Shown in pieces: positions 1 through 10,777 of a stretch of 64,000 bases of DNA; the first letter of the stretch is position 1; the number at the start of each line of letters is the position of its first letter. The position numbers were made by a program, and so were the translations under genes. Under the pieces are notes generated by a model. That model ran no database searches. It saw nothing but the letters and a program-made list of their open reading frames with translations, and was not told where the DNA came from. This DNA comes from Pascua guehoae (taxonomy: Eukaryota > Basidiomycota > Tremellomycetes > Trichosporonales > Trichosporonaceae): NCBI GenBank assembly GCA_001600415.1, contig BCJX01000013.1:62001-126000 (forward strand), read 5' to 3'.

Positions 1-1251
1 CCTGTCCGCCGTGCGCGACGCTCCAGCCCTGCTTCTTGATCTCAGAGTACAGGTCTTGAACCTTACCGTACTGCATGGCGTTCTGGAGCGGGCCCACGAG
101 GACGTTCGGGTCGTCGGCGGGGCCCGTCTTGATGGCCTTGGCAAACTCGAGGAGGGCGGCTTTGAACTCGTCGTACACCTTTTCGTGGACGTAGACGCGC
201 TTGACGTCCATGCAGATCTGGCCCGAGCTGAGGAAGCACAGAACTCCGACCTTGGCGACCGTCTTGGCAATGTCGGCGTCGTCGCAGATGATGGCGGCGT
301 CGTTTCCGCCCAGCTCGAGCGTGAGGCGCTTGAGGGTGCGTGCGCACGATTCCATGACCTTTTTGCCCGTAAACGTCGAGCCAGTGAAGGAAATCTTGTT
401 GATGTCGGGGTGCTCGGTCAGCATGGGCCCGAGGTCGTCGCCACCGGAAAGGACCTGAAGGACGCCCGGCGGGAAGATGCCGACGCCGAGCTCGACGAGC
501 TTGAGGCCGGAGTACGGGGTGAACGGAGAAGGCTTGACGATGAGCGTGTTGCCAGTGATGAGCGCGGAGCCGACTTTGATAATGGCCAGAAGGAGGGGCC
601 TGTCGTCCGTTAGCCTCAGCATACACACTCGCCCGCACTCACCAGTTCCAAGGAACCAGACCAGCACCGACGCCGAGGGCATTGTACCGCGCGTAAACGT
701 TAACGTCCTCGCGCACGTCGGGGATCTCTTCAGTCTCGACGCGCAGAGAGGCAAGTCCGCGCAGGTAGCCTGCAGCGAGGCCACTCTCCATTTTGGCAGT
801 CGAGACCGCCTTGCCCGACTCTTTGACGAGCAGGTCGCAGAAGCCATCCACGTTGGCGTCAATGCGGTCGGCCAGCTTGTTGAGGTAGCCCTGGCGCTCG
901 TCCCACGAGAGCTTGGCCCACGCGGGGAACGCGGCGCGCGCCGCCTTCACAGCGTCGTCAACGTCCTTTTGCGTGCTCACGGGCACATCGGGGAGGGCCT
1001 CCTCGGTCGAGGGGTTGATGCCGTTCCGAGTCTTGGCCGTCGACGTGAGCTTGCCGTCGATGACGTTGTGGTAGGTCTGCGGTGTTGGGAACAAGGTATG
1101 GCAGTGGGGTGTGTGTGATGTTGTAAAGTATGTGTCGAATATGCGGTTAGATGGTGTCAGCACAAGCACGCAGCCGAGGAAAGCAACAACAGTGCGATGA
1201 GACGTGCAAGCTACGCACCTTCCAGTCGAGGGGCTCGGTGGTGATGGTCAT
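1..1251 (-). CDS. Aldehyde dehydrogenase, AldA-like (5' part of gene, cut by window edge)
   Basis: NAD(P)-dependent oxidation of an aldehyde to the acid, probably cytosolic (no targeting peptide seen). Start ATG at 1251-1249 gives MTITTEPLDWK. Exons read 1219-1251, 643-1076 and 599 down to the edge; introns of 142 and 43 nt have GT..AG ends and join in frame. Seen: the PWNWP loop of the NAD site, the ELGGND motif, the GSTFTGKK cofactor loop and the catalytic Cys in SSGQICM. The order and spacing match the ALDH superfamily, and the ELGGNDAAI / PLQNAMQY segments look most like the AldA-type branch. The C-terminal third lies outside the window, so substrate and full length cannot be judged. Family certain; subfamily inferred. 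Confidence 0.93.
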
Positions 1252-2982
1252 TGTGGTGCACGTTGAGGATTGTGGGAATGAGCAAGAGCAAATACCGCCT
1301 AGATGGTGGAAAGGGGGCGAGGAGTGTGGGGATGGTCGCCTGCTGTGTTCACTTAGGCTTAGTAAAGGGGCCACAGGGGACAATGGATTCTCGGTTCCGA
1401 CGACAAAAGCCATATTGTGCTGCATGCTGCATGCCGCATTCCATTCCTCCACCACGCGGGGGCCCCGGTTGTTCGGCTTTGCCGATGCCGGCGGCCCGGC
1501 GCCCGGCGCTGAAATGTTGACGTCTGTGGATCTGTGGCCATCATGTGACTGCCTCTTCGTACTGATAGCAACCGGCAACCCAACCCAGGTCGCGACCTCG
1601 TCTATCACTCTGCGCCATGCCCGATGGCCACCGGCTATCAGTAGCATCATCCAGGTCTTGAGAGACATACAAATCCGCGGACTTGTGACCGCCGGCATTC
1701 GGCGTCAGTACCACAACATGGCATGCATCGCACACGATGCAGCCAGGGCTTGATGCCCAATCATGATCGCCATGGTCGCTACCCAAGCGAACATGCAAGT
1801 CACAGCCCACCTCTCCATCTGCCCCATGGGCGCTTATAATCGTCGTTCTTCAACCGGAAAATTGACGACCTCCACACACCTCCACAGAGCTCCAGCACGA
1901 CCATCCACCGTTGCCCTTTCCCGTCCCCACCACACCACACCCCCGAGCTCGGAAACATCTCGGAACAACAACTGATAAGCTCACCGTCACTCACCAAGGC
2001 GCGCCACCGACCGCTCGCAACCCGTGCCGGGAACGAGAGGTGATGGTGTTGCACATCCATGTGCCATGTGTGGTGTGATCGCCCTTGCCATCGAGGCGGA
2101 TTGTGGCGCGGGTACCGCCCCATTCAGGGAGGGACAGCCGCCTCGGGGGCGAGACGAGGTCCGCACATTCGACGTGGCGATGTGGAGGACAGACGTGAAT
2201 GCCAAGGAAGGAACATACGTGGTTCAAAGCACATTGTCAAAACGCAACTCGGAATCGACTGATGGTCGGTTGTTCCTCCACCGAAGCTTTCACCAAACCT
2301 TGCCGAGCACGGATACCCGTCTGCAAGCTGCCCCGCTCCCCCACAGCAGCTCAGGGCTTTTCGCAGGTCTCGGTCCAGTCAGTTTTACGGATCAAGGCCT
2401 TTGGCGAGGTTTCCGCGAGCGACCCGCGTCCGTGCGGAAACCTTCAGCCTCCACAATGTCTTAGATGATGGCTCCGGCCTGTCAGAGGGGCAGTGCACTA
2501 AACCTCGTGTGGCATCTGTTTGACTAAACGATGGTGAGCCGAGCCGTGGCCTTGGTACCGAACGGAGACATCGCCGGTGTTAACGGGGGCGGTGCTGGTC
2601 CGACACGCAGAGAGGCTTCTCGTCTCGTTGGCGTCCCAGACCTCAACGTGGAAATGAAAAGGTGCGCCCCATGCTTTCTTGAAACCGAGACAATACCATG
2701 TCTGTCGATACCTTCCAGTGCGCCCTGCTCAAACACTCACGCGGCCCTCATATCGGTTGCGATAGGTGAACGGGGAAGTGGGTTTGCCTCAATCGTCAGG
2801 TTCAGGCTCGCTTGGGAAAACGATCACGCTCAAAACTGTGGAGGCTACTGGCAGTCGATACTGCGAATTGTCAAGGAGAATCAGCGACCACAGACGAGTA
2901 AGACTTCGGCGTCAGCTCACGCAGTGGCGAGATCCAACTCGGCGGCAACTTTACCGTCACATTACCCAGTTCAGACAACTAT
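1252..2982. other. Intergenic, no supported gene
   Basis: This stretch holds the aldehyde dehydrogenase promoter side and the 3' flank of the transcription-factor gene. Open frames up to about 200 codons occur on both strands but overlap one another, show no family resemblance and no consistent splice pattern. A pyrimidine-rich CCACAC/CCACCA tract near 1870-1960 resembles a fungal 5' leader, but no convincing reading frame follows it. Confidence 0.5.
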
Positions 2983-5372
2983 CTAGTTTGGAGTGTACCA
3001 GCAGTATCTGACCTGAAAATGTCGTCCAGGTATAAAGAACGGCTGCAGGTTATTGAAGAACCACATTAAGTCGGGCTCCGCGAATGTAGAAGGCAAAAGC
3101 TGCGATAACGGATCGGGTATTCCAGTCAGCAAGTCGCCGTCCTGCTCAAGTCCGGCGTCGATGGTGTGGTGGGAATCGGCATCCACAACTGCTGATCCCC
3201 GATTAGGAGTCCACAGGAGGCACGGGGCGCCCGCCGAAGTGGTCTTTCTCTTCAACAGCGACGAGACACCCGACGATATTTGGCAGGCCATGCCTTGGAA
3301 CACATTCATCGTGTCCGGGTGCTGGAGTGGGTGTCGCTGCTCGGGTTGCTTGTCGAATTCGGTAACCAGCTCCTGGAGCATGGCAAGGTGGAACACGGAC
3401 CAGTCTGAGAGTTGAGTGGGCGACGACCGCTTGATGTGCTGGATGACATAGTTTGCACAAAAGGTAATCATGCAAACACTGAGAGAGTGGGTCAGCCCCC
3501 CGGCTTGCGTTTGTGTGCTGTACTCAAACTCACTCAAATGTCGCCGAGTTGAGAATATGCGTCCAGGATTTGTAGTGTGCGACCGCAGCACACACTACCT
3601 CAAACGCCGAATCCTCGCACGCTTGCCTGCGGACATTCTCGTCCTGGGCCTCCTCCTGCTGTTCTCGCAAAACGGTGAGGAGAAGGACAAAGGAGGAGAA
3701 GCGCGCGATGATTTCATATTCCATCGTCGCTTGTGCTGTCAGCTGGAGTACACCTCGAGAAACTCACTTGCAATCTCGTCTGCCCATTCCGCCCTCCACT
3801 GAGCCATGGCGTCGTCAATGATGGCCTTCTGAGCCGTAAAGTGCGAGTGCTTTTGAGACCCAATCTTGGTTTGTAGTTCGGTCTGCGACCGTCGTCAGAG
3901 CTGGCCATAGTATCAATGATGCCAGAGTGCACGTACCACGATCCGGCGGAGAGAGACCGATGCGCAAATGACAGAATCGATCGATTGGGCGCTCTGCAAG
4001 TGGGTGAGATGCGCCAGCGCCCGACACTACTCACGGGTTGCAAGCCGCACTGTCTGAGCGACTTGGGGCTGGTCAAACTAGACTCGGGGTACAAGGGAAA
4101 GCGCCCCGCGATCATGGCCATACTCTTGGGATCAGTGCTTGGCCCACGGCACTTGGCTCACCCGGTCATGGATGTACAACATGAAGCATGTCCTGTGCGC
4201 GTTCCGAACCAACAGCTCGTCCTGCCCGTTTCCGTAGTTTGGGTCCATCTGTACGCAGTGTGGTAACGGACTGTCAAGTCGGAGCTCTGTGGCCATGGCG
4301 ATTGCGAGCGATACAAAGCTCCACGCCTTGTCTCGGCACAGGTTGGACGTCATTTCAGTAAAGCACACGAGGATGATGAGGGCCTGGACAATCTCGACGG
4401 ATTTCAGGTGGTTGATCCGGATGTGGTCTTCGAGTTTGAACACGTGCGCCATGAGCCTCGGGTACAGCTGTGGCGAACTGCAGAGACACTTGAACGAGCT
4501 CGCAATGGCGAGTACGACGGCCAGAAGAAACGAGGATCGGGATCGGACAAACGGCAATGTGTGGATGCGAGGGTGGAGGTGGATGTGGCCGATTCGCAGA
4601 GAGCTCAGGAAACTTGCCACGCTGTGAGAACGGGGAAGACGCCAAGCAATCACCCAGCAACTTACGACGTGTAGAGTCCCTTGGCGTCGGCGAGGGATAT
4701 AATGTGAAGTGAGATGACGTCGTGTTCTGACGCAGCATCCAGCCGGGCCATCTATGCATGGTGAGATACGAGACCAGACCGCAGGCGAGCAACTCACGTC
4801 GGTTCTCCCTGAAAACACTGGACCTTCTCGTTCATCCGCGGCTGGTCATCTGATAGCAGCGTGTCTATTCTCTGGCCCATAAATTCTTTGGCCATCTCGG
4901 GGTGCAGCTCTTTGAGCCAGCTCGCATACTTGTCCATAATAGTCGAGCTCGATCATGACCCTCGTATGTCGTCCTGTGAGAGCGATTGTTCTGGCCTGCA
5001 GGTCTGTCAGTCCTTGCCCGCCCGCTTTGGGTGACACCACTCACGCGGGCGTAGCTTGCTTCTTGGTTGCCACCGAAGCTAAAGCATGTAGCGGAGTCGG
5101 CAAGTGATGTCGCTCATTCCTGCTCAAATGTGAAGCGCTGCTCTCACGAGAATGGTCCGACTTGCGGTTCTCCACACCCGCCTGTCCCCCCACGCGGCGC
5201 CGTATTGTGGTGCAATCTATGCACATGCGCCCGCAGCGCTCGCATGTTTCGGTTGGGTCATATCCCCTCAAGGGGCGCATGCATCAGATGGATTAGCATG
5301 GACGTTGACAACACGGCGCGGTGCTTACTTTGCCCGCACCTTTCTGCAGGCCACACAAGCGGTGGGGTACAT
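2983..5372 (-). CDS. Zn2Cys6 fungal transcription factor (multi-exon)
   Basis: Nuclear sequence-specific regulator, target genes unknown. The start is ATG 5372-5370, giving MYPTACVACRKVRAK, i.e. the first two Cys of a Zn(II)2Cys6 cluster. The next exon supplies the rest (TCERCGRMCIDC); with it the spacing is C-x2-C-x6-C-x12-C-x2-C-x6-C. The middle homology (fungal_trans-type) region is visible at about 4200-4760, including HIISLADAKGLY, IVQALIILVCFTEMTSN, AIAMATELRLDSPLP and RTCFMLYIHDRV. The last exon ends in a TAG at 2985-2983, with an upstream coding stretch of about 200 codons. At least seven short introns are needed and not all borders are certain. The intron inside the zinc cluster (5328-5285) ends in TG rather than AG, see findings. 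The neighbouring truncated dehydrogenase is divergently placed. Confidence 0.8.
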
Positions 5373-5822
5373 TCTCGCCCACCAGCAGCTCGATGGATGG
5401 TGGAGTAATCTTGTAAATACGCGCAATGGTCAGTGCGATCGGGGATACATGTGCTGTGCTAGATAAAGTCGGCCAAACAGGGGGAGATACAGAACCACGG
5501 TGCGTGACCCTCGGCCATCATCTCACTGTCGCAATGATATTGCCCACATTTGTTGCGTGGTATCTTGTGGTAAACACCGGGATATCGGGGGATTTGATCA
5601 GGGATGTCGCTAGTGGAGGTGGACTTGCCCACTCCGCCTCATCTTGTTTGTACCTCGTCACGGACTCCAGTCTGGATTCCAGTGCCTCCATTAGGTTGGG
5701 ACGACTTGGTGACAAGTCATGATATCAACAGAGCGACAGCGTTGTTCTGCGCCTTGATGTCGGCCCCGCGAGAGATACGATTACCATGGACGTCCCGTCC
5801 TTAGGGGGTTAATTAGGCCCTA
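5373..5822. other. Intergenic between divergent regulator and truncated SDR
   Basis: Serves as the upstream region of the Zn2Cys6 gene. I searched all frames here for the missing N-terminal Rossmann half (TGxxxGxG) of the downstream dehydrogenase and did not find it. Confidence 0.5.
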
Positions 5823-5824
5823 AG

Positions 5825-6482
5825 TTCTGGTCAACAACTCGGGCGTTTCCTATGCCGCCCCGCTGGACGACTACCCTGATCAAGCATGGAACGACCTGAT
5901 GACCCTCAATGTCCAGCGTGTCTTTACCCTTACGCAGAAGCTCGCTCCACTTCTGGAGAAGAGTCAGTCGCCTGGCCGGACTGCGAGTGTAGTCAACGTG
6001 AGAGAGACAGTTCAACTGGCCGAGCGGAGCTGATTTCCAGATTGGCACTGTGTACGCCGTGGGCATCTCACCGCCTGAAAGCTACGCGTACTCGGCGTCC
6101 AAAGCTGCCCTTCATCAGTGAGTTTTGGCGTCCACTCTGGCGATAACTTGAGCTTATCGCGCCCAGCCTCACACGCCGCCTATCGTACACGCTGGGGCCC
6201 AGGGGGATAACGGTGAATGCGCTGTGCTTGGGACCGTTCCGCACCGAACTGTTGACGGCCACGCTGGAAGAGGGCGAGGACGCGATTGCCGGCCGTCTGC
6301 CGATGAGGCGCATCGGTGAGGCATCCGACATCTCGGCCGCGTGTCTCTGGCTGAGCAGCCCGGGCGGGTCGTGGGTCACGGGGTGAGTCAAGTTGAGAAG
6401 GAGCAAGGGTACGTACTCATTTCGTAGGACTATTATCCCCATCGACGGGGGAACTTTGGCGACACCGAATACTGCACTTTGA
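5825..6482 (+). pseudogene. Short-chain dehydrogenase/reductase, C-terminal part only
   Basis: NAD(P)-dependent oxidoreductase family. Reading from a CTAAG acceptor-like site at 5820-5824 gives LVNNSGVSYAAPLDDYP (the NNxG structural motif), then VVNIGTVYAVG, the catalytic YAYSASK (Y-x3-K), RRLSYTLGPRGITVNALCLGPF, PMRRIGEASDISAACLWL and the terminal ITVxGG-like IIPIDGGTLATPNTAL, stop TGA 6480-6482. Three introns splice in frame (about 6000-6032, 6119-6166 and one starting near 6384). The usual catalytic Ser position reads Thr. About 90 N-terminal residues with the nucleotide-binding TGxxxGIG are absent upstream before the divergent regulator begins. Either a 5'-truncated pseudogene or a gene with an unrecognised first exon; the intact splicing argues that any truncation is recent. 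Confidence 0.6.
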
Positions 6483-7302
6483 TGCTGTCGCTGGTGACAT
6501 TTTCGAGTAGACTTTGAGGCGACTAAGGTTGTGTGCTTGGCGTTCGTCGTTTACCAGAATACAAATATGGCATCAAATGGAATGAGCAGACCCTCCATTT
6601 GGCCTGCGGGACGTATGATTCGAGTGTGGGCAGCTTCGGCATGTCAGCCCAGGAAGAGGGGTTCGAATTGGGGACTCGCAGAAACGAGAATGGAATACTT
6701 CCTTTGATAAGATCGGCTAGGCGTGTTCTGGGGGTATCGACTCGCGTTCTTTCAATGAATTTTCTCGTTGCATATGGCGTCCTAGTGGCTCTTGCCGTGG
6801 TCGATTGTTGAACCATCAGAGATAGAGTCCATGATACACGTGCGTTTGGAAAGCCGTGAGATGGCCGCATTGAGATTTTGGTACGTACACGACGACATTG
6901 AATATGGCGCGGGGGAACTGCACCAGCTCGAAAGGCCGCGTTGGACATGCTGGCAACGGCGGCTCAGTGGAAAGTGCACATTTCTTTGCCACTCGTCCTA
7001 GCAATCATTCCGTCCTAGCAATCATTCTCATTTCGTCCTAGCAATCATTCTAGGTCCTATTTGCCAGATGTCCACAGCCCAGTCCTACCCGTTGCAAACG
7101 AGCTACCAGACTCCTCCCAGAGTATTCATCACAGCCCCCTAGGATGTGGCATAGCCCAACCCACGCCGCCAGCGAGCCAGCACTTCTGCATGGGAGCCTT
7201 CTTAGTCTTTTCCACTAGCAGTCGTCTCCACTCGAGAGCTGCCATGGAAGGACGGGAGCGGCTTCTGTGGCGCTGCCACATGTCACCAACATGCGTTGGT
7301 TT
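6483..7302. other. Intergenic with a short tandem repeat
   Basis: No supported gene. Contains three copies of a 17-bp unit (6994-7050, listed separately) and the 5' flank of tRNA-Lys. Confidence 0.5.
6994..7050. repeat. Three copies of a 17-bp direct repeat
   Basis: CGTCCTAGCAATCATTC occurs identically at 6994-7010, 7011-7027 and, after a 6-bp TCATTT spacer, 7034-7050. Lies about 250 bp upstream of tRNA-Lys. Confidence 0.9.
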
Positions 7303-7393
7303 GCCCGTTTATATCAGTCGGTAGATAGTTTGACTCTTACTACCATGTGTGTAAGCAATCAAAATGTCATGGGTTCGAGCCCCATAATGGGCT
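7303..7393 (+). tRNA. tRNA-Lys (anticodon CTT) with 18-nt intron
   Basis: A full cloverleaf can be drawn. Acceptor stem GCCCGTT (7303-7309) pairs with AATGGGC (7386-7392), one G-T wobble. D arm is TATC/GATA with an AGTCGGTA loop. Anticodon stem TTTGA/TCAAA encloses the loop CTCTTAA once an 18-nt intron (7340-7357) just 3' of position 37 is removed. T arm is ATGGG-TTCGAGC-CCCAT. Anticodon CTT is at 7336-7338. Mature length 73 nt. The intron sits at the canonical position. A run of T follows as Pol III terminator. Confidence 0.95.
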
Positions 7394-7399
7394 TCTAGC

Positions 7400-7419
7400 T
7401 TTTTTTTTTTTTTTTTTTT
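7400..7419 (+). terminator. Pol III terminator of tRNA-Lys (T20)
   Basis: Twenty consecutive T starting 7 nt after the tRNA 3' end. Much longer than the 4-6 T normally sufficient. Confidence 0.9.
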
Positions 7420-7704
7420 GGGTCCCAGAGCCAGCTGTCCTCGGGCGGCGTTGGCCCGGTGTGATCCATGCAAATGGCCACCGTGTATTCTGGCTACATT
7501 CCATGGAGCAATTGTTGAACTGACTAGCTTGTAGCGCTGCTCGCGGCGCGCACCCTTATAAGCGTACAAATCAGTATCTCCGCTCTTCATGTTACTCTAT
7601 TCTCTAGTATCTACAACAGCAATCACAGGGAACCAACTGTCAACCTGCATGAAATACTACATTCTCCAGACAGTTTCCTCCCCCTAATGTGCATGCGTCC
7701 CCAG
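7420..7704. other. Intergenic, 3' flanks of tRNA and permease
   Basis: No feature seen beyond the downstream flank of the permease on the minus strand. Confidence 0.4.
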
Positions 7705-9486
7705 CTAGACCGAGTTCGAGTTGTCGGTACACGCCCAAGGTTTTCCAATCGCGCCGCTCTTGAACCCCGCAATGATATCAGTGACGGATCCATAAGACCC
7801 GGCAACCTGCAAGAAAAAGGCGCAGAGGACGACAAACGCAGCCCAGAGAAACTGGAGGCGGAACCCTATAGATTTGTCCGTGTATCGTCGGTCCCAGTTG
7901 TCGTACAACCAGAACAGGCCCACTGGCTGGAGCGAGACGGCAGGGCCGAAAAAGGAGCCAATGAGGGACGACAGGCTGCTAAAGATGGGAATAGCCGATG
8001 CGACAATGTAGGCGACGAGTGTGCAGCCTCCGGTGCAGGAGAGCCAGACGACCCAGTGCTGCCACGAGTTTCGGGACAGATGGGGCGAGCCGCGGAGCAG
8101 GCGGACAAAGAGGTATTTTGCGGGGAACTTGGAAAATCTTGTTAGCGACGTCGTACGAGGCCAAAAAGTGACCTACGTGGGTGAGGAGAATGGCGCTGAC
8201 GGCGACGCCAGGGAACGCAATTCCATACGCGACCTTTTTCATGAGCACGCCTGCTGATCCCGGGGACGGCGAAGCCACATATTGCCCGCAGTAGTAGTAG
8301 ACGACGACGCCGACAATGATATCGACAATCGTGACGAGGCCCATGGAGATGAGGACCGTGCGCTCAAACTTGCGTGGCTCGCGCATTTCAGAGTAGATTG
8401 AGAAACTGCACCTCCGTCAGTACACGGGAATGGTAAGGGCAAGGTCAGACGTACAAGGCAGGCGTGCAGGCGACGGTGAAGATCATGCCGCCGAGGGTTG
8501 ACCCGACGGCAGCAAACGTCGGTGTGTTGACGATGAGAAGGTTCTTCTCCCATGGTCCCTCTTGCGGTGCGTCGGCTGGCCGGTCCTGGACAGACGTGGC
8601 GATCATGATGGTGAAGACTGGTTTGTCAGCATTAGTCGTTGGGGGCGTTGGACGTACCCGCTGCGAAAACGGAAATGGCGCCAGCCCACGAAATAAACGA
8701 CAGCCGGTTCAGCGTCTGGATACTCGCAAACGCGCCGACAAGCACGGCCGACACGAAGACAAACGTGGCCGTGCAGGTGCCGTGCGTGGTCATGGCGTTG
8801 AGCGCGATGGACAGGCCGAGGATACCTGATCCAGAGCATGTGACGTAGTCTGTAACATCAGAGAGAATGTACCATGAAGCGTACACATACAGATGATCAA
8901 TGCGCCGCCAAAGTACTCCTTTCCGAAGCGTCCAGCCATGATCTGGCCCAGGTCGTCTATGCTATCTGTCACCGTAAGCTTGTGTCTGGAAACACTGGTC
9001 TACTGGCCGCACTCACAAACATTCGGATGCCGCCGTTTGATGCTGGCTACCATGTAGTCGGCCCCTTTCCGTCAGCCAACAGGCAGCTTCACGGGCGCCT
9101 GGCACAACTCACACGTAATGGAGACCGAGATAAACGTGAAAAGAATAACCCCAGGCACCATACCGACCACCTGGAACAAGAACGGGATGGACAGCACCCC
9201 AATCCCGATCTGCGTCTTGACTTCGACGAGCACCGCGCCCCAAAAGCTCATCTGGCGGGTGTCAGTTCGTCCCCCGGGACCATATCTAACGGGGTGGGAT
9301 GCTTACAGAAACATAGTGTGTGCCGCCTTCGACCTCGTCAAAGAACTGCGCCTCCTCGTCATAGCCGTCGGCCGGCGCGCAAGTGACATCGGCCACGCCC
9401 GTGCGGATCGTGTACTTGGACTTGGCCGACTTGTCGCTGCCATTGTCGGTTTCGGCGTAGCCTGGTCCCCCAGCTTTTTCCGGCAT
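7705..9486 (-). CDS. Amino-acid permease, AAAP family (neutral/aromatic type)
   Basis: Plasma-membrane H+-coupled amino-acid uptake. Start ATG 9486-9484 (MPEKAGGPGYAETDNG...), stop at 7705. Eight exons joined by seven short introns, phases all consistent. The hydrophilic N terminus is followed by the family's first helix (VKTQIGIGVLSIPFLFQ) and about eleven helices, for example YVTCSGSGILGLSIALN, IQTLNRLSFISWAGAISVF, FAAVGSTLGGMIFTVACTP, ISMGLVTIVDIIVGVVVYYY and LQFLWAAFVVLCAFFLQVAG. About 450 residues, usual for fungal AAAP/Mtr-like carriers. A TATATAT element lies about 55 bp upstream (9539-9546). Substrate specificity cannot be read from sequence. It is separated by 1.3 kb from the D-amino-acid oxidase gene, which is divergent, an arrangement that would suit joint use of amino acids. 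Confidence 0.9.
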
Positions 9487-10777
9487 TGTGGGTTGGGAGT
9501 GTATTCTGACACGATAATGCATCTCGTCCCCTGACTTGATATATATGTGCACAACGGGGAAGGCGCGGTTGAGTGCTGAGGGTGCCGGAGTCCAGAGGCT
9601 GCCGCGAGTTGCCGGCTTCGGAGTTGGAGCTGTCCATCTAGACTCCGAGCCAGGTACAGGTAGTAGGCACCCTGCAGACACTCTGGAAACAGTGATGAGT
9701 CCCGGAGTGTGAGTTGGACTCCGAGGAGGTCAGTGCAATCTGTGATAACCCGCGGCCAAGCCCCTCGATGCAGGGCTTGGGGACATCCTGGGGGGCACAT
9801 GGCCTACAGCGGCGACTAACTGAAGAAACAGCTCCGTATCTATAGGATCAATGACGTAAGTGGCCCGCGTGTTAGATCATATCGGATCATGCGTGAATAG
9901 GAAGCATCAGGACGCCGATGGAGCTCGACTCGAGGGGCGCTCCTGTCCGTCGGCGCAGACCGGGCGGCGTCTAGCAGCGGTGAATGGGAGAGGATGTGAG
10001 GCGGCTCGGCGTGGTGGGCAATGAGACCCAGAGGCGGACGGAGAGGATGGGCTGTGAGCAAACTGCGCGTTGCCTCTCTGCTTCGCGCCACCGCGTAACA
10101 CTCACGCACACGCCCAACGTGTATGCAACGCACAGGCCTTCTTGGCACACGGGGGACGGACATGGAGGAGACACGAGACGGGGGTGATGTTTACCTTTGG
10201 CCCACCTCTTCGACCTTCGTTTGCACACCGCCCACCTCACTCCTCCATGTCCGCACTTTTCAGGCATTTTGAGGGTTCACGGATCGCGGACGGTGAATCG
10301 CCGCCGCTTCCACCTTGGACTTCATGTTCACCGGCATCTTCAAGCGGGAGTTCTTGACAATCTGCATGGATAAACATGCAAACAAACATGGTGGGGAGAA
10401 AGAGGACAGTCTTCTGCACAAGAACGCTTTCATGTTGCCCAAAAGTACATGGGCTCCTGCTCAAACACTTGGTGAAACTCATGCTGAGAGGTGTGTCAAC
10501 GAAGATTGGGGGTGTGGCAAAGGTTATCATCGGCGGGTTCGGCAAAGGCAGGAGTCCAGCCACGGGCCGAGTCAAGATCAGTAGCCACCGCCGTCCTGAT
10601 TATTCACTCCGCTAGCCACATGATGGCTTTACTGTATTGCATCAGGTGGGATTCTGCACTCGTCGCCCACTCCGTCGCCTCCATTTGTATCGATAAAGCA
10701 GATGGTGGCGAGTATAAATGTGACCTCATGTGCAGCCGACCAGCCCGGTGACATGACGAGCACCAACTCCGTTGACA
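9487..10777. other. Divergent promoter region, permease / D-amino-acid oxidase
   Basis: No supported gene. Holds putative TATA elements for both flanking genes (9539-9546 for the permease, 10713-10718 for the oxidase). ORFs on both strands here are short and mutually overlapping. Confidence 0.5.
10713..10718 (+). promoter_or_regulatory. TATA box of D-amino-acid oxidase gene
   Basis: TATAAA 60 bp before the chosen ATG (10778), in the context GAGTATAAATGTG. Confidence 0.6.
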
